Shown piece after piece: positions 8,871 through 14,722 of a stretch of DNA of 14,722 nt. How positions within the stretch are numbered: the stretch's first letter is position 1; each line of letters opens with the position of its first letter. A program made the translations under genes and the position numbers. This DNA is from Novosphingobium sp. (GTDB lineage: Bacteria; Pseudomonadota; Alphaproteobacteria; Sphingomonadales; Sphingomonadaceae). Under the pieces are notes generated by a model, which saw only the letters and a program-made list of their open reading frames with translations, made no database searches and was not told the DNA's origin. The stretch is from assembly GCA_021299075.1 (NCBI GenBank), contig JAJTFU010000084.1:1-14722 (forward strand), read 5' to 3'.

Positions 8871-9926
8871 TTAGACGGGGGACCAGGGCTTGTCGTCGCC
8901 CTCTTCCTGCTCGCCGGCGGGCCGTTCGGTGCCGGTTGCGGCGGGCAGGTACTCGATCACGGCATCGAGCAGCGCGTCCATGCCCTTTCCGGTTGCGCCA
9001 GAGATCGGATAGACCTTCTTCGCCCCGGCCGCCTTCAATTCCTTGATGAACATCTTGACCAGCTCGGCATCGACGGTGTCGACCTTGTTGAGCGCGATCA
9101 GGCGCGGCTTTTCATCAAGCCCGTTGCCATAGGCTTCGAGTTCTTCCTCGATGATCTCCAGCGCTTCGGCCGGATCGGTGCCGTTGATGTCAATCAGGTG
9201 GATCAACACCCGGCAGCGCTCGATATGGCCCAGGAAGCGGTCACCGATCCCGGCGCCCTCGGCCGCGCCAGCGATCAGGCCCGGGATGTCAGCCAGCACG
9301 AATTCGCGGTCCTTATGACGCACGACGCCGAGTTGCGGCTTCAGCGTGGTGAAGGCGTAATCGCCAACCTTGGCCTTGGTATTGGTGATCTTGTTGATGA
9401 AAGTGCTCTTGCCGGCATTGGGCATGCCGACCAGGCCGACATCGGCCAGCAGCTTCAGCCGCAGCCAGACGTACATCTCCTCACCCATCTCGCCCGGCTG
9501 GTGCTGGCGCGGGGCGCGGTTGGTGCTGGTCTTGTAGCTGGCATTGCCGCGCCCGCCCATGCCGCCTTCGAGGAATGTCACACGCTGGCCAGCCTCGGTC
9601 AGGTCAAGCAGCACGGTCTCACGATCATCATCGGAGATCAGCTGGGTGCCGACCGGGACCTTGATAACCAGATCCTTGCCGGCCGCGCCATTGCGGTTCT
9701 TGCCCGAGCCATGGACCCCGCGCGGGGCCTTGAAGTGCTGGGCATAGCGGAAGTCGATCAGGGTATTGAGCCCGGCGACCGCCTCGAAAATGATGTCCCC
9801 GCCCTTGCCGCCGTTGCCGCCATCAGGGCCGCCATATTCGACATATTTCTCCCGCCGGAAGCTGACTGCCCCCGGACCGCCCTGCCCCGAGCGAATGAAG
9901 ATCTTGGCCTGGTCGAGAAAATGCAT
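8871..9926 (-). CDS. obgE: GTPase ObgE/CgtA, ribosome-associated
   Basis: The 351-residue protein has the glycine-rich Obg fold at its N-terminus (MHFLDQAKIFIRSG start, GGPDGGNGGKGGDI near 32-45), followed by the GTPase domain. GTPase motifs are G1 GMPNAGKST (167-175), G3 DIPGLI, G4 NKVD and G5 SGATGKG. The C-terminal tail is short and acidic. Obg proteins are essential GTPases that bind the 50S subunit and link ribosome maturation to nutrient state. The ATG at 9926 gives the canonical N-terminus; no strong ribosome-binding site is visible. It lies upstream of proB on the same strand, an arrangement I recognise from sphingomonads. The full length and all motifs are intact, in contrast to the damaged proB next door. 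Confidence 0.97.
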   Translation of the reverse strand: MHFLDQAKIFIRSGQGGPGAVSFRREKYVEYGGPDGGNGGKGGDIIFEAVAGLNTLIDFRYAQHFKAPRGVHGSGKNRNGAAGKDLVIKVPVGTQLISDDDRETVLLDLTEAGQRVTFLEGGMGGRGNASYKTSTNRAPRQHQPGEMGEEMYVWLRLKLLADVGLVGMPNAGKSTFINKITNTKAKVGDYAFTTLKPQLGVVRHKDREFVLADIPGLIAGAAEGAGIGDRFLGHIERCRVLIHLIDINGTDPAEALEIIEEELEAYGNGLDEKPRLIALNKVDTVDAELVKMFIKELKAAGAKKVYPISGATGKGMDALLDAVIEYLPAATGTERPAGEQEEGDDKPWSPV

Positions 9927-9936
9927 GAGAAGGGTT

Positions 9937-10050
9937 CTAACGGGATTTGGCGCGAATGTCGCGCTTGAGGATGAGCACGGCCAGTGTGCCGATTATTGCT
10001 TCAGATCGAGCCGAGAATGGTGCCGGACGAGAACCGGAGCGCAGCGACCA
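9937..10050 (-). other. Short open frame with a membrane-like segment just upstream of obgE, no start codon
   Basis: The frame is open for 37 codons between a TGA at 10051-10053 and a TAG at 9937-9939, ending 10 bp before obgE. Its end reads IIGTLAVLILKRDIRAKSR, a hydrophobic stretch followed by a basic tail, as in the C-terminus of a small membrane protein. It contains no ATG, and the only GTG is too far downstream to include the hydrophobic part. A GTG at 10066 in another frame opens a 21-residue reading, so one indel could join the two. It may be a decayed small gene or chance; I do not recognise a family. Confidence 0.2.
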
Positions 10051-10062
10051 TCAGGGTCGTGA

Positions 10063-10085
10063 GCACCGGAAGCGCAGGCCGGTGC
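10063..10085. repeat. Short inverted repeat downstream of tRNA-Ala
   Basis: GCACCGG and CCGGTGC, seven perfect base pairs around a 9-base loop, lie 36 bp beyond the 3' end of the minus-strand tRNA. No T-run follows on either side, so it is not a standard intrinsic terminator. It could be a processing or Rho-related structure, or chance in GC-rich DNA. The rest of 9927-10121 shows no convincing promoter. Confidence 0.25.
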
Positions 10086-10121
10086 CGTTCGCAGGCCGAT
10101 CTGGAGCAATTAGCGGTACAC

Positions 10122-10197
<76 letters not shown>

Positions 10198-10277
10198 GTT
10201 CCAGTGCGAGCAGGCGGCGGGCCGCCCGTTGCGAGGCGCCCCCTTAGCGAATGGCGCCCCGGCTTGAAAGCGCAAAG

Positions 10278-11024
10278 TTACGGGGTGGTCGAACGCACCT
10301 CGGCCATAGCCAGCGGGCTGGTAACCGGAACCAGGATGTTGGTGCCGGGGGTATAACCGGCCCACTTCGTCTCCCAGGCGGCCAGGTCGGCCTTGTACTG
10401 GTCATAGCGCTTGTAGAAATCGTCAAACACGATCTCGAGGTTGGGCAGGCTGACTGCGGCAAAGCGATCGAGCTGGCCCACTTTCACCGCCTTGGCATCA
10501 TTGCTCATCGCCAGGGCAGCATCGCAGAACGCGGGCAGCGTCGGCGGCATGGCGAAGCGGTTGTAGACCTCGGTCATGTACTTTTCGCGGTTCTTGACGA
10601 AGCCGGCACCATATTTGCCGCGCCATTCGCTATCGACCTTGAGGTTGGCGGCGCGCAGGGCCTTGGCATGGGTGCGCAGGAAGGCGCGGTAATTGACCAC
10701 GATCTGGGCATGCTTGGGCTGGAGGCAATTCAGCGCAGCGACATTATAGCCCGAGCGCAGGTTCCAGACGGTCTGGGCCGGCGAGATGTTGCGATTGACG
10801 CTGACGCGGAGGCCATCGGTCCCAACCGCTGGCGTGACGAAATGGGGCGAAGCGTGGTTGGGCGGCGTCGGCTTCCACGGCACGAAGATCCACGTCTGCG
10901 CCGGAGCGGGCGGCGGGGGCGGCGGCAGCGCCGGCTTCTTCTTCTTGGCATCGGCAGCGCTGGCCACCAGCAGCAGCGACAGGACCGCAGCGCCCAGTGC
11001 AGTATTCAAGGTGTAGCGTACCAT
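10278..11024 (-). CDS. Secreted protein of unknown function, proline-rich N-terminus
   Basis: I do not recognise a named family. The 248-residue protein starts with a clear Sec signal peptide: basic MVRYTLNT, a hydrophobic core GAAVLSLLLV, and a likely cleavage after ASAADA (residue 26). The mature start is KKKK followed by a proline run (about 34-42), which looks like a flexible linker. The body is mostly helical, with two cysteines (Cys100 and Cys167) that could form a disulfide, and many Lys/Tyr/Trp in the last 60 residues. There is no lipobox or membrane anchor, so a periplasmic or extracellular location is likely. The start ATG 11024 is chosen because GGAGAGGG stands just upstream at good spacing and the signal peptide begins there; the frame extends upstream to 11060 without support. 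It is transcribed after the terminator at 11114-11151, so it has its own promoter. Confidence 0.8.
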   Translation of the reverse strand: MVRYTLNTALGAAVLSLLLVASAADAKKKKPALPPPPPPAPAQTWIFVPWKPTPPNHASPHFVTPAVGTDGLRVSVNRNISPAQTVWNLRSGYNVAALNCLQPKHAQIVVNYRAFLRTHAKALRAANLKVDSEWRGKYGAGFVKNREKYMTEVYNRFAMPPTLPAFCDAALAMSNDAKAVKVGQLDRFAAVSLPNLEIVFDDFYKRYDQYKADLAAWETKWAGYTPGTNILVPVTSPLAMAEVRSTTP

Positions 11025-11064
11025 TTTCGACCCTCTCCAACCCCGCCAAGGGCATTCCATACCA

Positions 11065-11078
11065 GGGCAAGCTTGCCC
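11065..11078. promoter_or_regulatory. 14-bp perfect palindrome upstream of the secreted-protein gene
   Basis: GGGCAAGCTTGCCC is its own reverse complement and sits 40 bp before the ATG at 11024, between the upstream terminator and the ribosome-binding site. That is where a promoter or operator must lie. It could be a dimeric regulator site; no -35/-10 pair is clear. Confidence 0.3.
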
Positions 11079-11113
11079 GAAGCTGAAGCCGCGCCTTAGC
11101 CCTTCGCAACCGC

Positions 11114-11151
11114 AAAGAAAATGCCCGGCGCGCCGAATAGCGCGCCGGGCA
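11114..11151 (-). terminator. Rho-independent terminator after the Bax inhibitor-1 family gene
   Basis: On the minus strand, a 12-bp perfect GC-rich stem (TGCCCGGCGCGC / GCGCGCCGGGCA, loop of six) is followed directly by TTTTCTTT. It stands 34 bp after the stop at 11185, so it ends transcription of that gene. A second smaller hairpin (GAACCGCG/CGCGGTTC, 11172-11197) spans the stop codon itself but has no T-run. Confidence 0.9.
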
Positions 11152-11184
11152 CGATCAGAGCCCGGTATGATGAACCGCGAAAGG

Positions 11185-11931
11185 TTACTCGCGGTTCCCC
11201 AGGAAGCTCAGCAGGAACTGGAACATGTTGATGAAGTCCAGGTAGAGCGTCAGCGCGCCCAGCACGACCGCCTTGCCGGCGAATTCGGTGCCCTGCAGCA
11301 CATGGTATTCCTGCTTCAGCCGCTGCGTGTCCCACGCGGTCAGGCCCGCGAAGATGATCACGCCAAGGATCGAGATCGCCAGCTGCAGCGCGCTCGACTG
11401 CATGAAGATATTGATGACCATCGCGATCAGGATGCCGATCAGGCCCATCACCATGAACGAGCCCATACCGGACAGGTTCTTCTTGGTGGTGTAGCCGAAC
11501 AGGCTGAGGCCCGCGAACGCGCCGGCCGTGGCGAAGAAGGTGCTGGCGATCGAGCTGGCCGTGAAGACCAGGAAGATCGTCGACAGCGACAGGCCCATGA
11601 CGGTGCAGAAGCTCCAGAACAGCAGCTGGAGCGTGGCAGTCGACATGCGGTTGGCACCCAGGCTCATTCCGAAGACGAAGCCCAGCGGAGCCAGGATAAT
11701 CAGCCAGCGCAGCGGCGTGGCCATAACCTGGGCCGCAAGACCCGAGTTGGCGAACAGCAGCGCGACGATGCCCGAGAGCAAGACGCCCGAGGCCATGTAG
11801 TTGTAGATGGCGAGCATGTGCTTGCGCAGACCCGCGTCAAAGGTCACGCCCGAACCAAGCACTTCGCCATTGAGGCTGGGGGACGCGCCGAAGCCCGTCT
11901 TGGTGGGCTGGGGGTCGTTCCAGTTAGCCAT
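11185..11931 (-). CDS. Bax inhibitor-1 (BI-1)/YccA family membrane protein
   Basis: The 248-residue protein has a soluble N-terminus of about 44 residues and then six or seven hydrophobic segments: roughly 45-61, 73-92, 100-124, 128-146, 156-177, 183-199 and 222-244. Family marks are the region after the sixth segment, LTAWDTQRLKQEY (197-209), and LYLDFINMFQFLL near the end. Acidic residues of this kind (Asp201, Asp232) are thought to form a pH-sensitive pair in bacterial BI-1 proteins that gates calcium leak. E. coli YccA instead modulates FtsH, so the exact role here is open. Start ATG 11931 has GGAG 11 bases upstream. It is a single-gene unit: a good terminator follows it, and a 106-bp gap separates it from proC, holding a TATAGT (11961-11966) but no matching -35 element. 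Confidence 0.92.
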   Translation of the reverse strand: MANWNDPQPTKTGFGASPSLNGEVLGSGVTFDAGLRKHMLAIYNYMASGVLLSGIVALLFANSGLAAQVMATPLRWLIILAPLGFVFGMSLGANRMSTATLQLLFWSFCTVMGLSLSTIFLVFTASSIASTFFATAGAFAGLSLFGYTTKKNLSGMGSFMVMGLIGILIAMVINIFMQSSALQLAISILGVIIFAGLTAWDTQRLKQEYHVLQGTEFAGKAVVLGALTLYLDFINMFQFLLSFLGNRE

Positions 11932-12037
11932 GATGACTTACACTCCATGTTGCAGGCGGCACTATAGCCACCCATGAACCAGAATATCGGTAAGAACCGG
12001 CCCGCTTTCAAGTGAAATCGGAATGATCCGGTCCTGA

Positions 12038-12731
12038 TTAAGCATCTTTTGGCGCGGCGGCGAAGGCGGCGAGCTCCGCCCCGCGGTCGCGCGCGGCACG
12101 CAAGGTCGCCGCAATAAGCTTTTCAAGCGCTTGTTCCTGATGCCAGCCGCTGTGCCTGGTCAGGGGTGAAGCCCAGCGCGGCCCCGCCGGATGCAAGAGC
12201 ATCGATAAAGCGATAGACAAAGGCCGGCCCGGAACCGACCAGCGCGGTCGCAAGATCGAACTGCGCTTCATCAATCCATTCCGGCGCGCCCAGCGGTGCA
12301 AGCAAGGCACCTACCCGATCGCGCGCCGCCTGATCCAGCCCGCGCTCAGCAAGCGCCATCGGCGACTTGCCCAGCGCCGCTGCTAGGTTGGGCATGATCC
12401 GTACCCAGCCAGCAGCATCAGGCAGCGCGGCGGCCAGGCTGGCCAGCTCGATCCCCGCAAGGATCGAGAGCACCAGCGTCGACTGATCGACCCGCGGTGC
12501 CAGTGCCGCCGCCACTTCGGCAAAGCCCTGCGGCTTCACGCCCAGCAGCACGGCATCGAAGTGGCGCTCCGGCAACTCGCGCAGCAGGGTTACGCCATCC
12601 GGCGCCGCAGCAACGTAGGGATCGACGATCGTGAACCGGGCAGGATCGGCGCCGGCAGCCATCCAGCCGCGCAGCATTGCCCCGCCCATGTTGCCGCAAC
12701 CGACGATCAGGATCGAATCGAGCTTGCCCAT
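12038..12731 (-). pseudogene. proC: Pyrroline-5-carboxylate reductase, disrupted by an internal frameshifting deletion
   Basis: The enzyme reduces pyrroline-5-carboxylate to proline with NAD(P)H, the last step of proline synthesis. The first 197 residues are normal: LIVGCGNMGGAML (8-20, dinucleotide fold), GVKPQ (64-68), RIMPN (111-115) and LVGSGPAFVY (164-173). After FTPDQAQRLA the sequence breaks near 12134-12143; this frame stops at 12123 after five foreign residues. The C-terminal remainder is intact one frame away (EQALEKLIAATLRAARDRG... to the TAA at 12038). By comparison with E. coli ProC about 119 nt are missing, covering the helices and the conserved SPGGTT loop near the active site. 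Restoring 119 nt gives 270 residues, the usual size. The product should be inactive. ATG 12731 was chosen (AGGG upstream, overlapping the YbjN stop codon) over a TTG at 12737. It is probably cotranscribed with the YbjN gene, whose stop is nine bases upstream. Confidence 0.87.
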
Positions 12732-12740
12732 CGGCAAGCC

Positions 12741-13247
12741 CTACGCTTCCCCGGCCGCGTCGACCAGCGAGGCGGCGAGCGCTTCTTCAGGCGTCTTGTC
12801 ACCCCACAGGATGAACTGGAAGGCCGGATAGAACCGGTCGCACTCCTCGATCGCGGCTTCCACCGCGACCTGGGCCTGGGCCAGGCTCAGCAGGCCCTCG
12901 TCGCCCAGCAACAGTCCGTGGCGGTAAAGCAGCACGTTGCCATTCGACCAGATATCGAAATGGCCGACCCAGAGCTGTTCGTTGACCAGCGCCAGCAACT
13001 CGTAAACGCCTGTGCGCTTGTCATCGGGTACGCGGATGTCGGGCAGGCACAGCAGCTGGAGGACATGATCCTCGCGCCGCCAGATGCCGCGCACGGTGTA
13101 ATTGGCCCAGCTGCCCTTGATCTCGCCCGAGATCTCGTCCTCGCCGACGAATTCGCAGGGCCAGCCGCGCGCCTCGAATAGCGACGCCAGCATGTCGACC
13201 GGAGCCGCATCCTCGTCACGCTGATAATCGCGGTTACCCTGCATCAT
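12741..13247 (-). CDS. YbjN domain-containing protein
   Basis: The 168-residue protein begins with a short acidic, flexible stretch, then VDMLASLFEARGWPCEFVGEDE (shown here in part: LFEARGWPCEF near 23-33). Next come WANYTVRGIWR and LCLPDIRVPDDKR near 67-78, then LLALVNEQLWVGHFDIW (84-100). This is the YbjN fold, related to type III secretion chaperone-like domains. E. coli YbjN is a stress and motility-related regulator, but the role of the alphaproteobacterial members is not established. It has no signal peptide or membrane segment. The ATG at 13247 (or the next codon, ATG 13244) gives the usual length; a TTG at 13283 in the same frame has no support. No strong ribosome-binding site is visible. 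It ends nine bases before proC and probably shares its transcript. Confidence 0.87.
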   Translation of the reverse strand: MMQGNRDYQRDEDAAPVDMLASLFEARGWPCEFVGEDEISGEIKGSWANYTVRGIWRREDHVLQLLCLPDIRVPDDKRTGVYELLALVNEQLWVGHFDIWSNGNVLLYRHGLLLGDEGLLSLAQAQVAVEAAIEECDRFYPAFQFILWGDKTPEEALAASLVDAAGEA

Positions 13248-13312
13248 GGGTGCTGGATGCGTTGGGAAGGGGCCTGCCGACAATGGGCGGCCCTGCCGCG
13301 GCTGCGCAAAAC

Positions 13313-13342
13313 TTTACAACCCTGTTTACAAGGTGTGGAAAA
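13313..13342. repeat. Direct repeat TTTACAA x2 with an adjoining DnaA-box-like site upstream of the YbjN gene
   Basis: TTTACAA occurs at 13313-13319 and 13325-13331 (12-bp period), followed by TGTGGAAAA at 13334-13342, whose reverse complement TTTTCCACA differs from the DnaA box TTATCCACA by one base. This AT-rich patch stands out in the 107-bp gap between the SPOR gene and the YbjN gene, where the promoter of the latter should lie. Two helical-face copies could be a regulator site. Chance is possible. Confidence 0.3.
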
Positions 13343-13354
13343 GACGCCGCGACG

Positions 13355-14722
13355 TCACTTGGGCGCAGGCAGCGGATCGACCACCTGCCCGGCCGGGCTG
13401 GTCCAGACGAAAGCATCGGAAATCCCCGCTTTCTTGAGCTGCGCCAGCAACGTCGTGGCCGCCTTTTCCGTGGCAAAGGGCCCGGTCAGCAGGCGCGTTG
13501 CCTGGCCCCAGGCACTGGTGAAACCCTTGCGACCCTTGAACAATTCCGGATCGTTGCGGCTGAACCGGCGGAAGTCACCGGCCAGGCCCGGTTTGTCGCG
13601 GCTCGCAGCAAGCTGGATCCAGATCCGGCTGGGCTGGGTCGCGGCCGGGCTCTTGGCCGGTTCCTTCGGCTTGCCTGTCTTGGGATCGATCCTGGCGTCA
13701 GCGTCGGTCTTCGGCTTCGCCGCTGCGATCTTGCGTAGGTCGACTGCGCCGGCCACCGGCTCGATTTCGCGGCTCGGTGGGGCCAGGTCGGCAAAGACAT
13801 CGGCCAGACTGCGCGGCCGGGCGGGCGCGGGACGCGGCGCCGGAGCCGACGGAGGCGGAGGTGGAGCCACGACCGGGGGCGCAGGTGGCGGGGTCGGCGG
13901 CGGTGCGACGACGGGAGCAGGTGTGGGAGCCGGTGCAGGCGGCGGAGCGACAACTGGGCGAGCACTATCCAGCACCGCAAAGCCCGGACCAGCGGGCTGG
14001 GTTGTTGAAACGGGTGTGGGCCTGGGCGTGCTCGAAGCGGGCAAGGACGGCACGGGAGCTGGTGCCGGAGCAGGCGCCACCGGCACGCGGACCGGCTGCG
14101 GCTCGGGCGGCACGGGTCGCACATCGACCCGGACGGGTGCGGGCCGGGCCGGTTCGGTCTTGGCAGGCTCAGCCTTGACGGCAACCTGCTTGGGCGGTTC
14201 TTCCCGCTGGGTCTGGCCCCGCCGCGAGCGGTTGGAGCGGTCATTGCGCACGGGCGGAGCCACGACCGGCTTTTCGGCCACGGCCAGCACGGCCTTGGGC
14301 CGGACGAAAGCGGCAATGCGCGGATCGTCGCGGCCGATCTCCGCAGCGCGCGGGAAATGGCCCAGGTTGGCGGCTGCGGCCTGCTGCGCCGGGGTTAGCC
14401 GCGGCATATAGCGCAGGTAGGCAACCATGCCCCCGGCCGCCGCCTCAGGCAGGTTGGCGCGGGCGATCGATTCGGCTTCGGTTGCCAGCCCCAGGATCGC
14501 GAAGGCAAAGGCGCGGGTCCGCCAGGCGGCCTTGTCCTGCTTTTGCAGCAAGGGGCTGAGCGTGACTTCCATGCCGCGCCGGTCACCCGAAATCGCCTGA
14601 CTCAGCGCCAGACGGCGCAGTGTTTCATCATCCGGGCCGACGCTCAGCGCCTGGCGGTAATAGCGCTGGGCCAGCTCGTTATCGCCAACCAGGTCATAGG
14701 CCAGGCCGCGCTCCGACAGCAG
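13355..14722 (-). CDS. TPR and SPOR domain protein with a long proline/alanine-rich linker (5' partial)
   Basis: The frame is open to the window edge, so the start lies outside; 455 residues are visible. The first part is TPR-like (RGLAYDLVGDNELAQRYY, then a helix pair ending near ISGDR), continuing through helices to about 14300. A proline/alanine/valine-rich linker follows (13811-14167), with basic, disordered flanks. A C-terminal SPOR domain (about 13390-13630) begins RIWIQLAASRD and contains AWGQATRLLTGPF and LKKAGISDAFVW. SPOR domains bind denuded glycan strands of septal peptidoglycan, so the protein probably acts at the division site or cell wall, and the TPR part would bind a partner. 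An N-terminal signal peptide or membrane anchor is expected but not visible here. An internal ATG at 14572 is not the start, because the TPR sequence continues upstream of it. Confidence 0.9.
   Translation of the reverse strand: MLSERGLAYDLVGDNELAQRYYRQALSVGPDDETLRRLALSQAISGDRRGMEVTLSPLLQKQDKAAWRTRAFAFAILGLATEAESIARANLPEAAAGGMVAYLRYMPRLTPAQQAAAANLGHFPRAAEIGRDDPRIAAFVRPKAVLAVAEKPVVAPPVRNDRSNRSRRGQTQREEPPKQVAVKAEPAKTEPARPAPVRVDVRPVPPEPQPVRVPVAPAPAPAPVPSLPASSTPRPTPVSTTQPAGPGFAVLDSARPVVAPPPAPAPTPAPVVAPPPTPPPAPPVVAPPPPPSAPAPRPAPARPRSLADVFADLAPPSREIEPVAGAVDLRKIAAAKPKTDADARIDPKTGKPKEPAKSPAATQPSRIWIQLAASRDKPGLAGDFRRFSRNDPELFKGRKGFTSAWGQATRLLTGPFATEKAATTLLAQLKKAGISDAFVWTSPAGQVVDPLPAPK
13811..14167 (-). 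repeat. Low-complexity proline-rich linker with VVAPPP repeats
   Basis: Within the SPOR gene about 119 codons are nearly all Pro, Ala, Val, Thr and Ser. VVAPP motifs recur with GC-rich degenerate codons: VVAPPPAPAP, VVAPPPTPPP and VVAPPPPPSAP. Such linkers span the periplasm between an anchor or TPR part and the peptidoglycan-binding domain. Slippage between repeats makes its length variable between strains. Confidence 0.8.

Noticed and set aside
8862..9968. Long plus-strand frame of 368 codons
   Set aside because: It lies antisense to obgE, which has all family motifs. The length reflects high-GC codon bias, and the sequence matches nothing recognisable.
11961..11966. TATAGT as a -10 element for the Bax inhibitor-1 family gene
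   Set aside because: No acceptable -35 hexamer lies 16-18 bp upstream, so I do not annotate a promoter.
11167..11967. Plus-strand frame of 266 codons, very polar
   Set aside because: It is antisense to the Bax inhibitor-1 family gene; its Gln/Glu/Arg-rich composition is what a membrane protein gives when read backward.
13811..14167. Possible CRISPR or other spaced repeat array
   Set aside because: The repeats are codon-level proline/alanine repeats within an open frame, irregular in length and without spacers. No CRISPR array or insertion sequence is seen anywhere in the window.
13257..14411. Plus-strand frame of 384 codons rich in glycine and threonine
   Set aside because: It is the reverse reading of the proline-rich linker and SPOR gene; the Gly-rich repeats mirror proline codons.

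Overview
The window looks like chromosomal core DNA from a high-GC alphaproteobacterium, most probably of the order Sphingomonadales. The grounds are the GC-rich third-codon bias throughout, the sulfite-reduction gene order cobA-DUF2849-cysI-DUF934-cysH, the obgE-proB pair and the YbjN-proC pair. This placement rests on recalled gene-order and family resemblance, not on a search. I see no insertion sequence, phage gene, CRISPR array or composition shift.

Layout. Positions 1-6849 are all on the plus strand and mostly concern sulfur. They hold the 3' part of a mercaptopyruvate sulfurtransferase gene (sseA), a cystathionine beta-lyase gene (metC) and an MscS-type channel gene overlapping metC by 4 bp. 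Then comes a tightly coupled siroheme/sulfite-reduction operon: cobA, DUF2849, cysI, DUF934 and cysH. From 6846 to the right edge everything is on the minus strand. Read in transcription order from the right edge, it holds a TPR/SPOR cell-envelope protein (5' end outside the window), a YbjN protein, proC, a Bax inhibitor-1 family membrane protein with a clear terminator, a secreted protein of unknown function, tRNA-Ala(CGC), obgE, proB and an NAD(P)-dependent epimerase-like gene. The two arms meet tail to tail with overlapping stop codons at 6846-6849.

How the genes work together. CysH reduces activated sulfate to sulfite. CysI, a siroheme/[4Fe-4S] protein, reduces sulfite to sulfide, and CobA starts synthesis of the siroheme it needs. 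DUF2849 and DUF934 are small conserved partners of unknown biochemical role. MetC and SseA act further along sulfur amino-acid metabolism.

The most striking observation is that both proline-biosynthesis genes in the window carry internal deletions that also shift the reading frame. proB (glutamate 5-kinase) keeps an intact kinase domain but has lost about 55 nt inside its C-terminal PUA domain. proC (pyrroline-5-carboxylate reductase) has lost about 119 nt, including the conserved SPGGTT region. In both genes the downstream remainder is still open and well conserved in a different frame, so the lesions are recent or are assembly artefacts. Adding the estimated lengths back restores normal family sizes (about 377 and 270 residues). 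If real, proline synthesis by the standard route should be lost or replaced.
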